Below, one piece after another: positions 44,307-52,924 of a stretch of 64,000 nucleotides of DNA. The notes below the pieces were generated by a model, which searched no databases, had not been told where the DNA came from, and saw only the letters and a list, made by a program, of their open reading frames with translations. Origin of the DNA: Clostridium sp. 1001271st1 H5 (GTDB lineage: Bacteria > Bacillota > Clostridia > Lachnospirales > Lachnospiraceae); NCBI RefSeq assembly GCF_005845215.1, contig NZ_SPHO01000007.1:1-64000 (forward strand). Direction: 5' to 3'. Numbering within the stretch: position 1 is the first letter of the stretch; the number at the start of each line of letters is the position of its first letter. Both the position numbers and the translations under genes were made by a program.

Positions 44307-44654
44307 ATGCATGATTACGTTAAAACTTTAGGTACGGTCATCCGAAAAGCCCGCGAAGAACAGGGGTTGTCCCAGGCTTCCCTGGCGGAGAAGCTGGGCA
44401 TAGATGTCCGTACCATTATCAATATAGAAAATTTCCGTGGGAACCCCAAATTTGAGGTGCTCTATCCCTTGGTGACCACTTTGAGAATCCCCGCCGACCG
44501 TATTTTTTACCCAGGAACCGAATCCATGGAGGACGGCAAACAGCAGCTGTTCTGGGAACTACACAGCCTCAGCGAGAAGGAAGCCCTGGAGCTGCTTCCC
44601 GTCATACGCTGCCTGGCTGAAATGGTCCGGAAACATGGGTCTGAGTCCCCATAA
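44307..44654 (+). CDS. XRE family transcriptional regulator
   Basis: A 115-residue protein with a Cro/C1-type helix-turn-helix (about residues 8-62, KAREEQGLSQASLAEKLGIDVRTIINIE is its core) and a short C-terminal helical segment rich in Glu/Leu (LSEKEALELLPVIRCLAEMV), possibly for dimerisation. The start follows GAGGTGAATCGCA. It probably binds the palindrome 18 nt upstream of its own start. Confidence 0.9.
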   Translation: MHDYVKTLGTVIRKAREEQGLSQASLAEKLGIDVRTIINIENFRGNPKFEVLYPLVTTLRIPADRIFYPGTESMEDGKQQLFWELHSLSEKEALELLPVIRCLAEMVRKHGSESP

Positions 44655-44847
44655 TCAGATATTATTTTACTACAGGGATTCTAAAAATACAATATAATAT
44701 TCATTGCATTACAGAAATTTTACGTATTGCAGTACATGTTTCAGACAAAAACACAGAGCTGTCTGCCAGGAACCGGATTCCAACAACCCTTCCAAAGCAG
44801 GCAGCCCTGTCCCATGTCCGGAACAAACACGCCTCTACTGATGCCGC

Positions 44848-45201
44848 CTACGCCGGTACATTGATGATAAGGGCAATTATTTCCATGGTTTCATCCCCGT
44901 AACAGGCAATGCCGTGGCTGTCCCCGTCCTTGCACATGTGGTAGTCTCCCGGATTCAGCACGGATTCCACGCCGTTATCCGTAACCAGGGCCCGGCCCTT
45001 CAGCACATAATATCCTTCAAACTCTCCATGATGCTCATGTATCCCAATGGATGTACCCGGTTCAAACACAACCCTGGCAAAGGTCCTTCCTGAGCCGTAA
45101 GCCTCCTCCTTTGTCATAAAGGTATGGAAGGTCACATCCCCCATCCCCTTCTGCACCTCATGCTTGACCGAGGCTTCCATTTCGTCTTTTCTTCTAATCA
45201 T
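44848..45201 (-). CDS. cupin domain protein
   Basis: A 117-residue single-domain cupin. The metal-binding motif 1 is GTSIGIHEHHGEFEGYYVLKG (about 50-70, His-x-His-x4-Glu-type) and motif 2 is LNPGDYHMCKDGDSHGI with the fourth ligand His. Small cupins can be isomerases, oxygenases or sensors; this one cannot be specified. AGGAGG precedes ATG 45201. It stands alone between other genes. Confidence 0.86.
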   Translation of the reverse strand: MIRRKDEMEASVKHEVQKGMGDVTFHTFMTKEEAYGSGRTFARVVFEPGTSIGIHEHHGEFEGYYVLKGRALVTDNGVESVLNPGDYHMCKDGDSHGIACYGDETMEIIALIINVPA

Positions 45202-45350
45202 GATTCCTGTCCTCCTGTGATTCCATATGGCTATTCATCATTGTACCATCCTGCTCAGGGTCCGTCAACGTCCGGAGGCTGCATTTGAGGATGGCATTAC
45301 GGGTAATGGCCTTTAAGGATGGCCCATGCGGAAGAATTTTGCACATACCT

Positions 45351-46238
45351 TCATGAATAATACAGCTCCCGCTTCCTGCCAATAACCGGGCTGGTGCAGT
45401 CCGGGGCCAGGGAGACGCTTAACATCTCCTGGTCCAGCTCCACATGGGGCTTCACGCTGCCCTTGGCCTTTAGGAGCTGGCACAGGCTCTTGGCCCGCTT
45501 CATGCTGTCGGTTGCCTCCAACATCAGATGTTCCAGCTCCTGCTCCACATAGCAGTCCTTTGCATATTCCCTGCAGATAATATCGTAATTGCGACGGCAG
45601 CCCGTGTCCCTCCTGCATATGTCCTCCAGAAAGCTTCCTGCCACCTCTCCGGACGGAAACTGTTCGCTTAAATGGAGCATCATGAGACGGGCGTATGCCT
45701 CCAGAAACGGTCCCTCTCCTGCCCTTGCCTGCCGCCTGTCCATACGGCAGAACTGGCTCATGTCAAATACCAGGGCCGGAACGCGCAGGCTGCTGCCGGC
45801 CCCTGTCATATAGCATACATACGCCTGCTCCCGTATCTCTCCTTCGTCAAATTCCTCCCGCCCATACGTTGCCGCGCCTTCCTGTATTCTGTATATCAGA
45901 TTGTGAGCAATATACCGGTTCACCCGCAGGTTCACTTCCTGTTCCAGGGCAGCCATATCGTAGGAATGTTCAGCGGACATGGGAAATAATGTCTCCAGCA
46001 GCCCCCCGGTAAAATCCAGAAACCGGTTGGTCCTGCTGTCGAAAAATAAAAAGGGGCCATTATCCGGCCCGGTTCGGTCAGGAACTGCCTCCGGCCTGCG
46101 TCTGACGCGGATTCCCCAAAAACCGTCCGGACAGGCAGGACTGTATTTCCCGGCAGCAAATAAATATTCATGCCTGCCGGAAAACACGCTGACTGTCTTC
46201 TGCGCCCTTATCCCCTCAATCAGTCTCATAATTCCCAT
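45351..46238 (-). CDS. hypothetical protein, 295 aa
   Basis: Not recognised. It is a soluble protein without signal or membrane segments. Residues 1-60 look beta-rich (VSVFSGRHEYLFAAGKY), residues 90-140 are helical (DMAALEQEVNLRVNRYIAHNLIYRI is its core), and the C-terminal third is helical with several Cys (FLEDICRRDTGCRRNYDIIC). I chose ATG 46238 because GAGAGG lies about 10 nt upstream. It lies downstream of the flavodiiron gene but behind a terminator. Confidence 0.6.
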   Translation of the reverse strand: MGIMRLIEGIRAQKTVSVFSGRHEYLFAAGKYSPACPDGFWGIRVRRRPEAVPDRTGPDNGPFLFFDSRTNRFLDFTGGLLETLFPMSAEHSYDMAALEQEVNLRVNRYIAHNLIYRIQEGAATYGREEFDEGEIREQAYVCYMTGAGSSLRVPALVFDMSQFCRMDRRQARAGEGPFLEAYARLMMLHLSEQFPSGEVAGSFLEDICRRDTGCRRNYDIICREYAKDCYVEQELEHLMLEATDSMKRAKSLCQLLKAKGSVKPHVELDQEMLSVSLAPDCTSPVIGRKRELYYS

Positions 46239-46395
46239 GTTATCATATCCTCTCACATCATTTGTATTTTCCTCCGCCTCCCAATTTTCAGCACCTGAAA
46301 TATGGGAACGCATTTTCTATACTACTAAATTTCACAAAATAATGCAACATTTCCGACCAAAAATACACAAAAAGTACAAAAAACGCAATAAAATA

Positions 46396-46422
46396 CCGGA
46401 CAACTCCCAACAAGCTGTCCGG
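46396..46422 (-). terminator. terminator of the flavodiiron protein gene
   Basis: CCGGACA (46396-46402) and TGTCCGG (46416-46422) form a 7 bp stem, followed on the minus strand by TATTTTATTG. It lies 44 nt after the stop of the gene at 46466. Confidence 0.7.
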
Positions 46423-46465
46423 CAAATCATGATTAAATACGGTTGTACCTGATTCAGTACCGCTG

Positions 46466-47665
46466 TTACATTGAGTCCACAATGGCATCCGCCATGGCGT
46501 CCAGTTCTTCCATCTGTGATTCCTTCAGGGATGATTTTACAGTCACCATCTGTTCCAGAATAGTCATATTCTTCATGGAGCCAATGATTTCCTTCATCTG
46601 CTTGCCTGACAGCACACCCCAGGAACCATTTTCCATCAGGGCCACAGTCCTGTTCTGCAGGTTATGGGCCTTCAGGTCCATAAGCACATGCTCCATGCTG
46701 CTGAAAATGCCTCCGTTATAGGTGGCTGACGCAAATACCAGATGGCTGCAGCGGAATGCCTCCGAGATAATGGTGGACGGATGGGTGGAGGAGGCATCGT
46801 ACATGGCGATGTTCCTGAGCCCTCTCTCCGCCAGCTTGCAGGCCAGGATATTGGCTGCGTTCTCCGTGTTGCCATAGATGGAACCATAGGCAATCATCAC
46901 AGCCTTTTCCTCCGGCTCATAGCTGCTCCAGGTCAGATACTTGTCCACATACCAGCTTATATCCCTGCGCCATACCGGTCCGTGAAGAGGACACAGGGTA
47001 CGGATGTCCAGGCCCGACGCCTTCTTTAACAGGGTCTGGACGGAAGGACCGTACTTGCCCACAATATTGGTATAATAGCGTCTGGCATCATCCAGCCAGT
47101 CTCTCTCAAAGTTGACCTCATCTGCAAACAAATTGCCGTTCATGGCCCCGAAGGTGCCGAAGGCATCTGCGGAGAAAAGGGTCTTGTCTGTTGTATCGTA
47201 GGTCACCATGACCTCAGGCCAGTGCACCATGGGCGCCATGAGGAAGGTAAATGTATGACGTCCCGTGCAGAAGGTGTCATTTTCCTTGACCACAATGGCC
47301 CTGGAGTCAATGTCAAAATTATAGAACTGTTTGATGATTGGAATGGTCTTGGGATTGCACACCACCTGTACCCCCGGATAGCGCAGCACTATCTCTCCAA
47401 GGGTGGCGCAGTGGTCCGGCTCCATGTGGTTCACCACCACATAATCTAAGGCGCGTCCCTTTAACAGTGCGTCTATATTTTCAAAAAACTGCTCCGTGAT
47501 TGCCCTGTCCACCGTGTCAAACAGAACCGTCTTCTCATCCAGCATCAGATATGCATTATAGGATACGCCACGCGGAATAGGATACGCGTTCTCAAATAAG
47601 GCCAGCCTCCGGTCTGTACCGCCAACCCAGAACAAATCATCATTGATGCGCTTTACACAGTACAT
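46466..47665 (-). CDS. flavodiiron protein (FprA-type O2/NO reductase)
   Basis: A 399-residue A-type flavoprotein. The N-terminal metallo-beta-lactamase-like domain holds a diiron site with HMEPDH (residues 80-85), further ligands in APMVHWPEVM and PLHGPVW; the C-terminal flavodoxin domain begins AYGSIYGNTENAANIL (about 258). It reduces O2 to water or NO to N2O, protecting anaerobes. I start at the second ATG, 47665 (MYCVKRIN), 9 nt after AAAGGA; the ATG at 47671 is too close to the ribosome site. Its promoter carries two palindromes. Confidence 0.94.
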   Translation of the reverse strand: MYCVKRINDDLFWVGGTDRRLALFENAYPIPRGVSYNAYLMLDEKTVLFDTVDRAITEQFFENIDALLKGRALDYVVVNHMEPDHCATLGEIVLRYPGVQVVCNPKTIPIIKQFYNFDIDSRAIVVKENDTFCTGRHTFTFLMAPMVHWPEVMVTYDTTDKTLFSADAFGTFGAMNGNLFADEVNFERDWLDDARRYYTNIVGKYGPSVQTLLKKASGLDIRTLCPLHGPVWRRDISWYVDKYLTWSSYEPEEKAVMIAYGSIYGNTENAANILACKLAERGLRNIAMYDASSTHPSTIISEAFRCSHLVFASATYNGGIFSSMEHVLMDLKAHNLQNRTVALMENGSWGVLSGKQMKEIIGSMKNMTILEQMVTVKSSLKESQMEELDAMADAIVDSM

Positions 47666-47723
47666 ATTCATTCTTCCTTTCGTCCATAATATGTTAAATA
47701 TCCGTCAATTTATTTCGCTTAGA

Positions 47724-47752
47724 AGTATACTACATTTTCCCCAAAATGTCAC
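47724..47752 (-). promoter_or_regulatory. fprA promoter with a palindrome between -35 and -10
   Basis: Minus-strand GTGACA (47747-47752), a 17 bp spacer and TATACT (47724-47729). The spacer holds the perfect dyad ACATTTT-CCCC-AAAATGT (47732-47749), ideally placed for a repressor. Confidence 0.65.
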
Positions 47753-47759
47753 TGTATAA

Positions 47760-47775
47760 ATTAGTGTACACTAAT
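47760..47775. promoter_or_regulatory. 16 bp perfect palindrome upstream of the fprA promoter
   Basis: ATTAGTGTACACTAAT is fully palindromic, starting 7 nt beyond the -35 box. Its 12 bp core TAGTGTACACTA is identical to the palindrome at the XRE gene promoter (44277-44288). The position suits an activator or an upstream operator. Confidence 0.6.
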
Positions 47776-47939
47776 AATTCCCTATTATCCGCATTGCCTT
47801 TCCCGCTGTCTGTATTGCCTTCTCCGCCATCCCTATTTTCGTTCCCGCTGTCTGTACTTATCATATATAGTATCCCTGTCTGTCCGCAAAATATCACGCT
47901 GACCGTATCCTTTGGCAAAAAGGTAAAAAAATGCAGAAA

Positions 47940-47972
47940 AACAGCAGGGTATGCCCCGGCATCCCCGCTGTT
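47940..47972 (-). terminator. terminator of the asrABC operon
   Basis: AACAGC and GCTGTT close a long stem with inner GGG/CCC and ATGCC/GGCAT pairs; on the minus strand TTTTTC follows. It lies 40 nt after the asrC stop. The rest of 47776-48011 holds no gene that I can support. Confidence 0.8.
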
Positions 47973-48011
47973 TGTAATCTTTTGCTGCTGTCTGATTATA
48001 TTCCAGGATTC

Positions 48012-49061
48012 CTACTTTTTTGCCGGCTCCTGAGGACCTGCGTGCTTATGCTCGGACAGGGGCATCACATGCATGTTTCCTCTCTGCTCATTCTCAGCCC
48101 AGAAAATGTCATCCGCCATCTTTGCCTCAGGATTGAACTCCACGCCCTCAAAGATATGCTTTACGAATTCCTTGTAGCCCACACGGTCAATGAGGTGGCC
48201 GCCGTGGAGATACTCCGGCTTGTAATCCAGGGCCCAGGCGGAAAACTTCTGCCAGTTGGCAAACATGCCCAGAATCACATCCTCTGTAACCCAGTTAAGG
48301 AACAGCTTGCCTGCCCTTGGGTTCTGCTTGCCCGTACGTCCTCCCAGGGTTACACGGTACAGTTTTTTATCTCCTCTGGTCCAGGCGCCGGTAGGACAAA
48401 TCAGGGAACATTCGCCGCAGCCCACACAGCAGCAGGTATCCTTGTCAATCTTTCCGTTCTGATTCAGGCTCAGCACGCCTGTGGCATGGTGCTTGCAGGC
48501 ATCCACGCAGGAACCGCAGCCAATGCACCGGTCAATGTCATAGACCTGCTTGTTGATGCCCATGATGCCGAAATCATTAAAGTTGGCCTTGACACAGTCA
48601 TTGGGACATCCTGCCACTGCCACCTTGATGTGGTAATGGGAAGGGAATACCAGACGCTCAATCTTCCTGGCCAGCTCGTATGTATTTGCATTGCCCTTGA
48701 TGCAGTGGGCGTTTCCGATACAGGACATAACATTCCTGGCCCCGATGGTGGGATAACCGTAATCCGTCACATCCATGTCCACGCCGCACATTTCCACATC
48801 CACATCATGGATATATCCCTTAATGTATTTATTTACTTCCTCAATGTTTTCATATTTCACGCCCGGTATGTCAAATGTCTGTCTGGTACCCAGGTGGAAG
48901 GTGCCGTTTCCAAAGCGCTCGCACAGGTCCTGCACCAGCTTTAAGTGCTTTGCCTCTATCATGGCTCCCGGCACACGCATCTGCAGCATGAACTCTCCTG
49001 CCACCTTGGACTGTCTGAAACAGTTGATTCTTACCTTTTTTATATCAATATCATGATTCAT
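48012..49061 (-). CDS. asrC: anaerobic sulfite reductase subunit C
   Basis: A 349-residue siroheme subunit that reduces sulfite to sulfide. The siroheme/[4Fe-4S] cysteines are in CIGNAHCIKG and AGCPNDCVKANFND. A ferredoxin insert has CIGCGSCVDACKHHA and CVGCGECSLICPTGA. The C-terminal region (about 265-349) continues beyond the ferredoxin; overall length is close to Salmonella AsrC. It is last in the asrABC operon, 18 nt after asrB. Confidence 0.95.
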   Translation of the reverse strand: MNHDIDIKKVRINCFRQSKVAGEFMLQMRVPGAMIEAKHLKLVQDLCERFGNGTFHLGTRQTFDIPGVKYENIEEVNKYIKGYIHDVDVEMCGVDMDVTDYGYPTIGARNVMSCIGNAHCIKGNANTYELARKIERLVFPSHYHIKVAVAGCPNDCVKANFNDFGIMGINKQVYDIDRCIGCGSCVDACKHHATGVLSLNQNGKIDKDTCCCVGCGECSLICPTGAWTRGDKKLYRVTLGGRTGKQNPRAGKLFLNWVTEDVILGMFANWQKFSAWALDYKPEYLHGGHLIDRVGYKEFVKHIFEGVEFNPEAKMADDIFWAENEQRGNMHVMPLSEHKHAGPQEPAKK

Positions 49062-49079
49062 TCCTTCGCCACCCCTCTC

Positions 49080-49871
49080 TTAGTCAACCAGATACTTGGC
49101 CTGGGTATAATTGAACACAGGTCCGTCCAGACAGACATACACCTCATCAATGCGGCAGTGTCCGCATTTGCCCACGGCGCATGACATCTTGCGCTCAAAG
49201 GACATCCATATCTTTTCCTCCGGAACGCCCTGTTTAAGCACTTCCAGGCCGGTAAACTTCATCATGGGCGGCGGTCCTACCACCACAACGCTGTAGTCCT
49301 CTCCAAAATCCCGGAAGGGAATCCCTGACACAAACTCTGTGACAAAACCTGTCTCCCATCCATCCTTGTGGTCTGTATCCAGAGCATAGGTGGTGGTGAA
49401 CTTCTCTTTCCAGCGGTCCAAATCATTCTTGAAAATGATTCCGTCCTCGTTCTTGAATCCGCTGATAAGGTGCACGCTCTTCACAAAATCCTCCTGGTCC
49501 CAGAACATGTTTAACATGCTCTTTACAGGCGCCAGTCCGGTGCCGCCGGTAATGACAACCATATGCTTGCCCTGGAACTGTTCCACCGGCCATCCCTTGC
49601 CGTAGGCTCCTCTTAAGAAAAGAATGTCTCCCGGCTGCTTCTCAAATATCTCGTCCGTCACCTTACCCACGGAACGGATGGTAAAATCCATCCAGCCGTC
49701 TCCAAAGGAGCTGACGGATATGGGCGCTTCCCCTACCTTTGGAATGGAAAGCTGCAGGAACTGTCCATGGGAAGGCCGGATATCCGTTTCCACCCTGAAT
49801 GTATATTCATGAAGGCTCTCCCGCCTTACCTCGCGTATCTTACATGCCACTGGCTTCACTATATTATTCAT
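49080..49871 (-). CDS. asrB: anaerobic sulfite reductase subunit B
   Basis: A 263-residue flavoprotein of the dihydroorotate dehydrogenase electron-transfer type. It contains an FAD-binding region (about 5-100), an NAD(P)-binding region (GGTGLAPVKSMLNMF, about 112-126, then VVVGPPPMMKFT) and a C-terminal [2Fe-2S] cluster (CAVGKCGHCRIDEVYVC). It passes electrons from NADH to AsrA and AsrC. GGAGAGGGG precedes ATG 49871. Confidence 0.95.
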   Translation of the reverse strand: MNNIVKPVACKIREVRRESLHEYTFRVETDIRPSHGQFLQLSIPKVGEAPISVSSFGDGWMDFTIRSVGKVTDEIFEKQPGDILFLRGAYGKGWPVEQFQGKHMVVITGGTGLAPVKSMLNMFWDQEDFVKSVHLISGFKNEDGIIFKNDLDRWKEKFTTTYALDTDHKDGWETGFVTEFVSGIPFRDFGEDYSVVVVGPPPMMKFTGLEVLKQGVPEEKIWMSFERKMSCAVGKCGHCRIDEVYVCLDGPVFNYTQAKYLVD

Positions 49872-49887
49872 GACTGCATCCCCTCTC

Positions 49888-50922
49888 CTATGCCTGCTTT
49901 CCAGCTTTTATTTCCTCAATGGCATCCGCCATCTTGTTCACTGTGGCCACGATGGATATGTACTCCGGACACCGGTCCATACACCGTCCGCATCCCACGC
50001 ACATATGGTAGTCCTTGAACCTGGCCTTGTAATCGTGGAATTTGTGGAGCACCTTATAGCGCATCCTGTCCCCGGCCCTGTTCCTGAAGCTCATGCCGCC
50101 GGCCATGTCGGTAAAATCCTTTACCTGGCAGGAGGCGGAAGTTCTCTTGCGCTCCCCTACATTGTGGTTCTCATTGTATATGATATCCGTTGTGGTGAAA
50201 CAGGTGCAGGTACTGCAGGCAACGGTGCAGGCGCCGCAGGAGATGCAGCGGCCGTCAAACTGCCTCCACATGGAATGTTCCTTAAGCTTTGTCAATACCT
50301 CCTTATCCGGAATCTCCGGCACGGTAAGGGTCAGCTCATTTTTTTCCACAAACCGGGGTTCATAAGGACATTCTTCCATGCCCTCAAAATAAGAGGCAAA
50401 TGCATCATCCTTTACCTGGAATTCCAGTCCGTCTTCCCCAAAGCGGACTGCCATGGAATAATCATCGGTCCTGTTGGTTCCCATGCTGACGCAGAAACAG
50501 GTATCCCAGCCTTCGCCGCACTCCATCATCACAATCTTGACCTTTTCGTTCATACGCTTATAATATATATCCTCGTAACCGCCGTTGGTCAGATAAATCT
50601 TCTCCTGATGGTGCTGTGCATGGATGTCGCAGGGCCGCATAAAAATAAGCAGCTTCTTGGAAGTCGCCTTGCTTTCAATGAATTCATCCTCTGTGAAATA
50701 GAACAGGGACTGGGTAATGGGGCTTAAAACCTCCTTGGCCGGAAAATCCGATTTTTCCCTGTACTCAATTTCCTCTGCCCGGTCCACCCTGGCGTACTTA
50801 ATCAGGTCTGTGTCGGAATACCTGCCCTTACCCACAAAACGTTTTGGCGCCCATATCTCATACTCTTCCTGAAGCTTTGCAAACATCCTGTCGGCATCCT
50901 TCAAATCCATTCTGTATCCCAT
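49888..50922 (-). CDS. asrA: anaerobic sulfite reductase subunit A
   Basis: A 344-residue iron-sulfur electron-transfer subunit. The C-terminal half has two ferredoxin-type clusters (CISCGACTVACSTCTCF and CVGCGRCMDRCPEYIS). The N-terminal half matches the AsrA/hydrogenase-beta-like domain (MRPCDIHAQHHQEKIYL, then ECGEGWDTCFCVSMGTN). First gene of asrABC, AAAGGAGG before ATG 50922; sulfide production from sulfite is predicted. Confidence 0.95.
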   Translation of the reverse strand: MGYRMDLKDADRMFAKLQEEYEIWAPKRFVGKGRYSDTDLIKYARVDRAEEIEYREKSDFPAKEVLSPITQSLFYFTEDEFIESKATSKKLLIFMRPCDIHAQHHQEKIYLTNGGYEDIYYKRMNEKVKIVMMECGEGWDTCFCVSMGTNRTDDYSMAVRFGEDGLEFQVKDDAFASYFEGMEECPYEPRFVEKNELTLTVPEIPDKEVLTKLKEHSMWRQFDGRCISCGACTVACSTCTCFTTTDIIYNENHNVGERKRTSASCQVKDFTDMAGGMSFRNRAGDRMRYKVLHKFHDYKARFKDYHMCVGCGRCMDRCPEYISIVATVNKMADAIEEIKAGKQA

Positions 50923-50980
50923 GAAATGCCTCCTCCTTTATTCTTTTATCCCTTATATATACTCTATATTAAAAGGCTTA

Positions 50981-50996
50981 TGTTATTATTATAACA
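50981..50996. promoter_or_regulatory. Rex-like dyad upstream of asrA
   Basis: TGTTAT-TATT-ATAACA, flanked by A on the right, reads as TGTTA-N6-TAACAA. The Rex consensus in Clostridia is TTGTTA-N6-TAACAA, so 11 of 12 half-site bases fit. It overlaps a minus-strand TATAAT (50988-50993), a likely -10. NADH-sensing repression of a sulfite reductase would make sense. Confidence 0.4.
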
Positions 50997-51090
50997 ACCC
51001 CCAAAAATAAAGTATAATTATATATTGTGATGGTCTAATAATAAAATTTTATCATTAAGGCATATTCCTGCCATTGGGTGTACAGGCAAA

Positions 51091-51124
51091 CAGCAGCCAT
51101 GGGAATCATCCCCGATGGCTGCTG
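51091..51124 (-). terminator. terminator of the cohesin-like protein gene
   Basis: CAGCAGCCAT (51091-51100) and ATGGCTGCTG (51115-51124) form a perfect 10 bp stem. On the minus strand only TTTG follows, so termination may be weak. Confidence 0.55.
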
Positions 51125-51160
51125 CCTTTACGTTCTGTCAGTCTGTTCTCTTATCGCATA

Positions 51161-52885
51161 TTACAAGTCAAAAATCTCAAAATCATCATCCTGTCCTTCC
51201 GGTTCTGCAGACTGCTGCTCTGCTTCCCTTCTGACAGCCGGCCGTTCCTGCTTCACAGGGGGCTTCTGCCTGGATGCCGGCGCCTGGGACGGCGTATGAG
51301 CCGGCGCCTGGGCTGGTGTCTGGACCGGTGCAAAGGCTGCCTGTGCCGGCCTTACCGGCTTCACAGACTTCTTCACCGGAATCTCCAGCTGAGGCTCTTC
51401 TTCAGGCTCGTATGCATCTTCATCCTCATCATAGATGTCCTGGTCCCCGTCCTCAGGCAGGTAATCGTCCTCAGGAAGGTCCCTGTAATCCTCATCGTCA
51501 TCGTAGACAGAATCATCCTCATATTCCCGGGATTCATCGTACTCGCCAGAGTCCTGGTATTCCTCCCCGGCATAATCCTCATATGCCTCTGAATCCCCCG
51601 GAAGTTCAGGCTCCTCCGCATGTTCCTTCCTGCTGTTTCTGCCCCGGCTGCCCCGCGGTCCGTCCTTCTTGCCGCCAGTCTCTTCCCGGCTGCCGCCCTT
51701 TTTGCCGGAACCCTTGGTAAATACAACCACCAGAAGGATGACCAGCAGAATGACAGCAATGACAATGGTCACAATCAGCAGTATCTTAAGGAGACTGTAA
51801 TCATCATAAATCTTGTCGTATGTAAGGGCCAGCTCATCATACACTTCCTTGGTCACGGAACCGCTGATGGCCGGGTCCTCAAAGTAACGCTGGATGGTCC
51901 TCTCATCATCCTTCATGTCATAACGGTAGAAGCCCTTTTCTCCGGCCTCGTTCATGCCGTACACAACACAGTACTGGTGCTCTGCCTCAGAACCCCATAC
52001 CCAGCCCTGAACCTTGTGGCCGTCGATGTTGATGGTGCTCTCCTTGAAGCCTTCCGGAACCTTCACCTCCGGGTCGGGAGGAAGAATGGTGATGACGCGT
52101 TCAGCAATCCGCATCCGTACCTGGGAAGAAGCATCGCCGTCCGCTGCACTGGCGCCGCCCTCTGCCTTGGTCACCACAATGACGTATTCCTTGATGGTCT
52201 CCCCATCCTGGGCCGTCACACGGCAGGTCACGCGGTTCTCGCCCATCTGCAGGCCTTCGTTTCCGCTGACCACCTTGGTAGCGTTGTCGTCGGTACAGTC
52301 CGCGCTGACAATAACCTTATCCACATCCGTGCCAACGGTCACCGCATAGGTGTCCACATCCGGCGAAAATGCCGGTGTCAGGCTTCCGGGTGAAATCTGG
52401 AGGGATTTAAGGGTTGCATCCTTGGAAGCTGACTGGAGGGCGCTGATTGTCACAGTGGAGCTCCCCTGCTGGTTTACCGTCACTATCTGCGAGCTGGTAT
52501 CATAAATCTCCTGGCTGGTAACCTCAATCTTGCTGGTCCCGGCTGCTATGGCATTGAAATTAAGGGTAAATGCAAGGGTACCCGTATTGGGCGTACCTGC
52601 ATCACCGTGAACCCGGACAGCTCCCGCGCCTCCGTCCGCATTGGTGCCGTCCACAAATTCCAGTATGTTGGAATCATAGGAAAGCATCACATCCGCATTG
52701 GCCAGGTTATCGCTGCTGGTTATCTTCATATTCACCTTTACCTTGCCCCCAACTGTTGCCGAGGGGTCGGAAAAGGCGATTCTCGCATTTGCTGCAAAGG
52801 CCGTCATCATCTGTGCCGGCATCATGACTGTCATCAAGCACGCCATTGCCAGAACAGCAGCCGCATGTCTCATCCGTCTAATCAT
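51161..52885 (-). CDS. membrane-anchored cohesin-like/cadherin-like surface protein
   Basis: A 574-residue protein: signal peptide (about 1-32), a cohesin-type beta-sandwich (about 33-150, IAFSDPSATVGGKVKVNMKI and ADVMLSYDSNILEF), a cadherin-like beta-sandwich (about 155-240, LKSLQISPGSLTPAFSPDVDTYAV), a linker, a membrane helix (about 365-392, LLIVTIVIAVILLVILLVVV) and a long cytoplasmic tail very rich in Asp/Glu/Tyr, ending with a Pro/Ala/Gln segment. Cohesins bind dockerins in cellulosomes; here the domain may display or link surface proteins. It lies 39 nt after the glucosaminidase-like gene, which has the same cadherin-like domain. Confidence 0.82.
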   Translation of the reverse strand: MIRRMRHAAAVLAMACLMTVMMPAQMMTAFAANARIAFSDPSATVGGKVKVNMKITSSDNLANADVMLSYDSNILEFVDGTNADGGAGAVRVHGDAGTPNTGTLAFTLNFNAIAAGTSKIEVTSQEIYDTSSQIVTVNQQGSSTVTISALQSASKDATLKSLQISPGSLTPAFSPDVDTYAVTVGTDVDKVIVSADCTDDNATKVVSGNEGLQMGENRVTCRVTAQDGETIKEYVIVVTKAEGGASAADGDASSQVRMRIAERVITILPPDPEVKVPEGFKESTINIDGHKVQGWVWGSEAEHQYCVVYGMNEAGEKGFYRYDMKDDERTIQRYFEDPAISGSVTKEVYDELALTYDKIYDDYSLLKILLIVTIVIAVILLVILLVVVFTKGSGKKGGSREETGGKKDGPRGSRGRNSRKEHAEEPELPGDSEAYEDYAGEEYQDSGEYDESREYEDDSVYDDDEDYRDLPEDDYLPEDGDQDIYDEDEDAYEPEEEPQLEIPVKKSVKPVRPAQAAFAPVQTPAQAPAHTPSQAPASRQKPPVKQERPAVRREAEQQSAEPEGQDDDFEIFDL

Positions 52886-52924
52886 TATTATTTCCCACTT
52901 TCTGATTATAATGTCTTCCCTTTA

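Noticed and set aside
47931..48944. Long plus-strand frame opposite asrC
   Set aside because: asrC on the minus strand has all siroheme and ferredoxin cysteine motifs; the other frame is a shadow.
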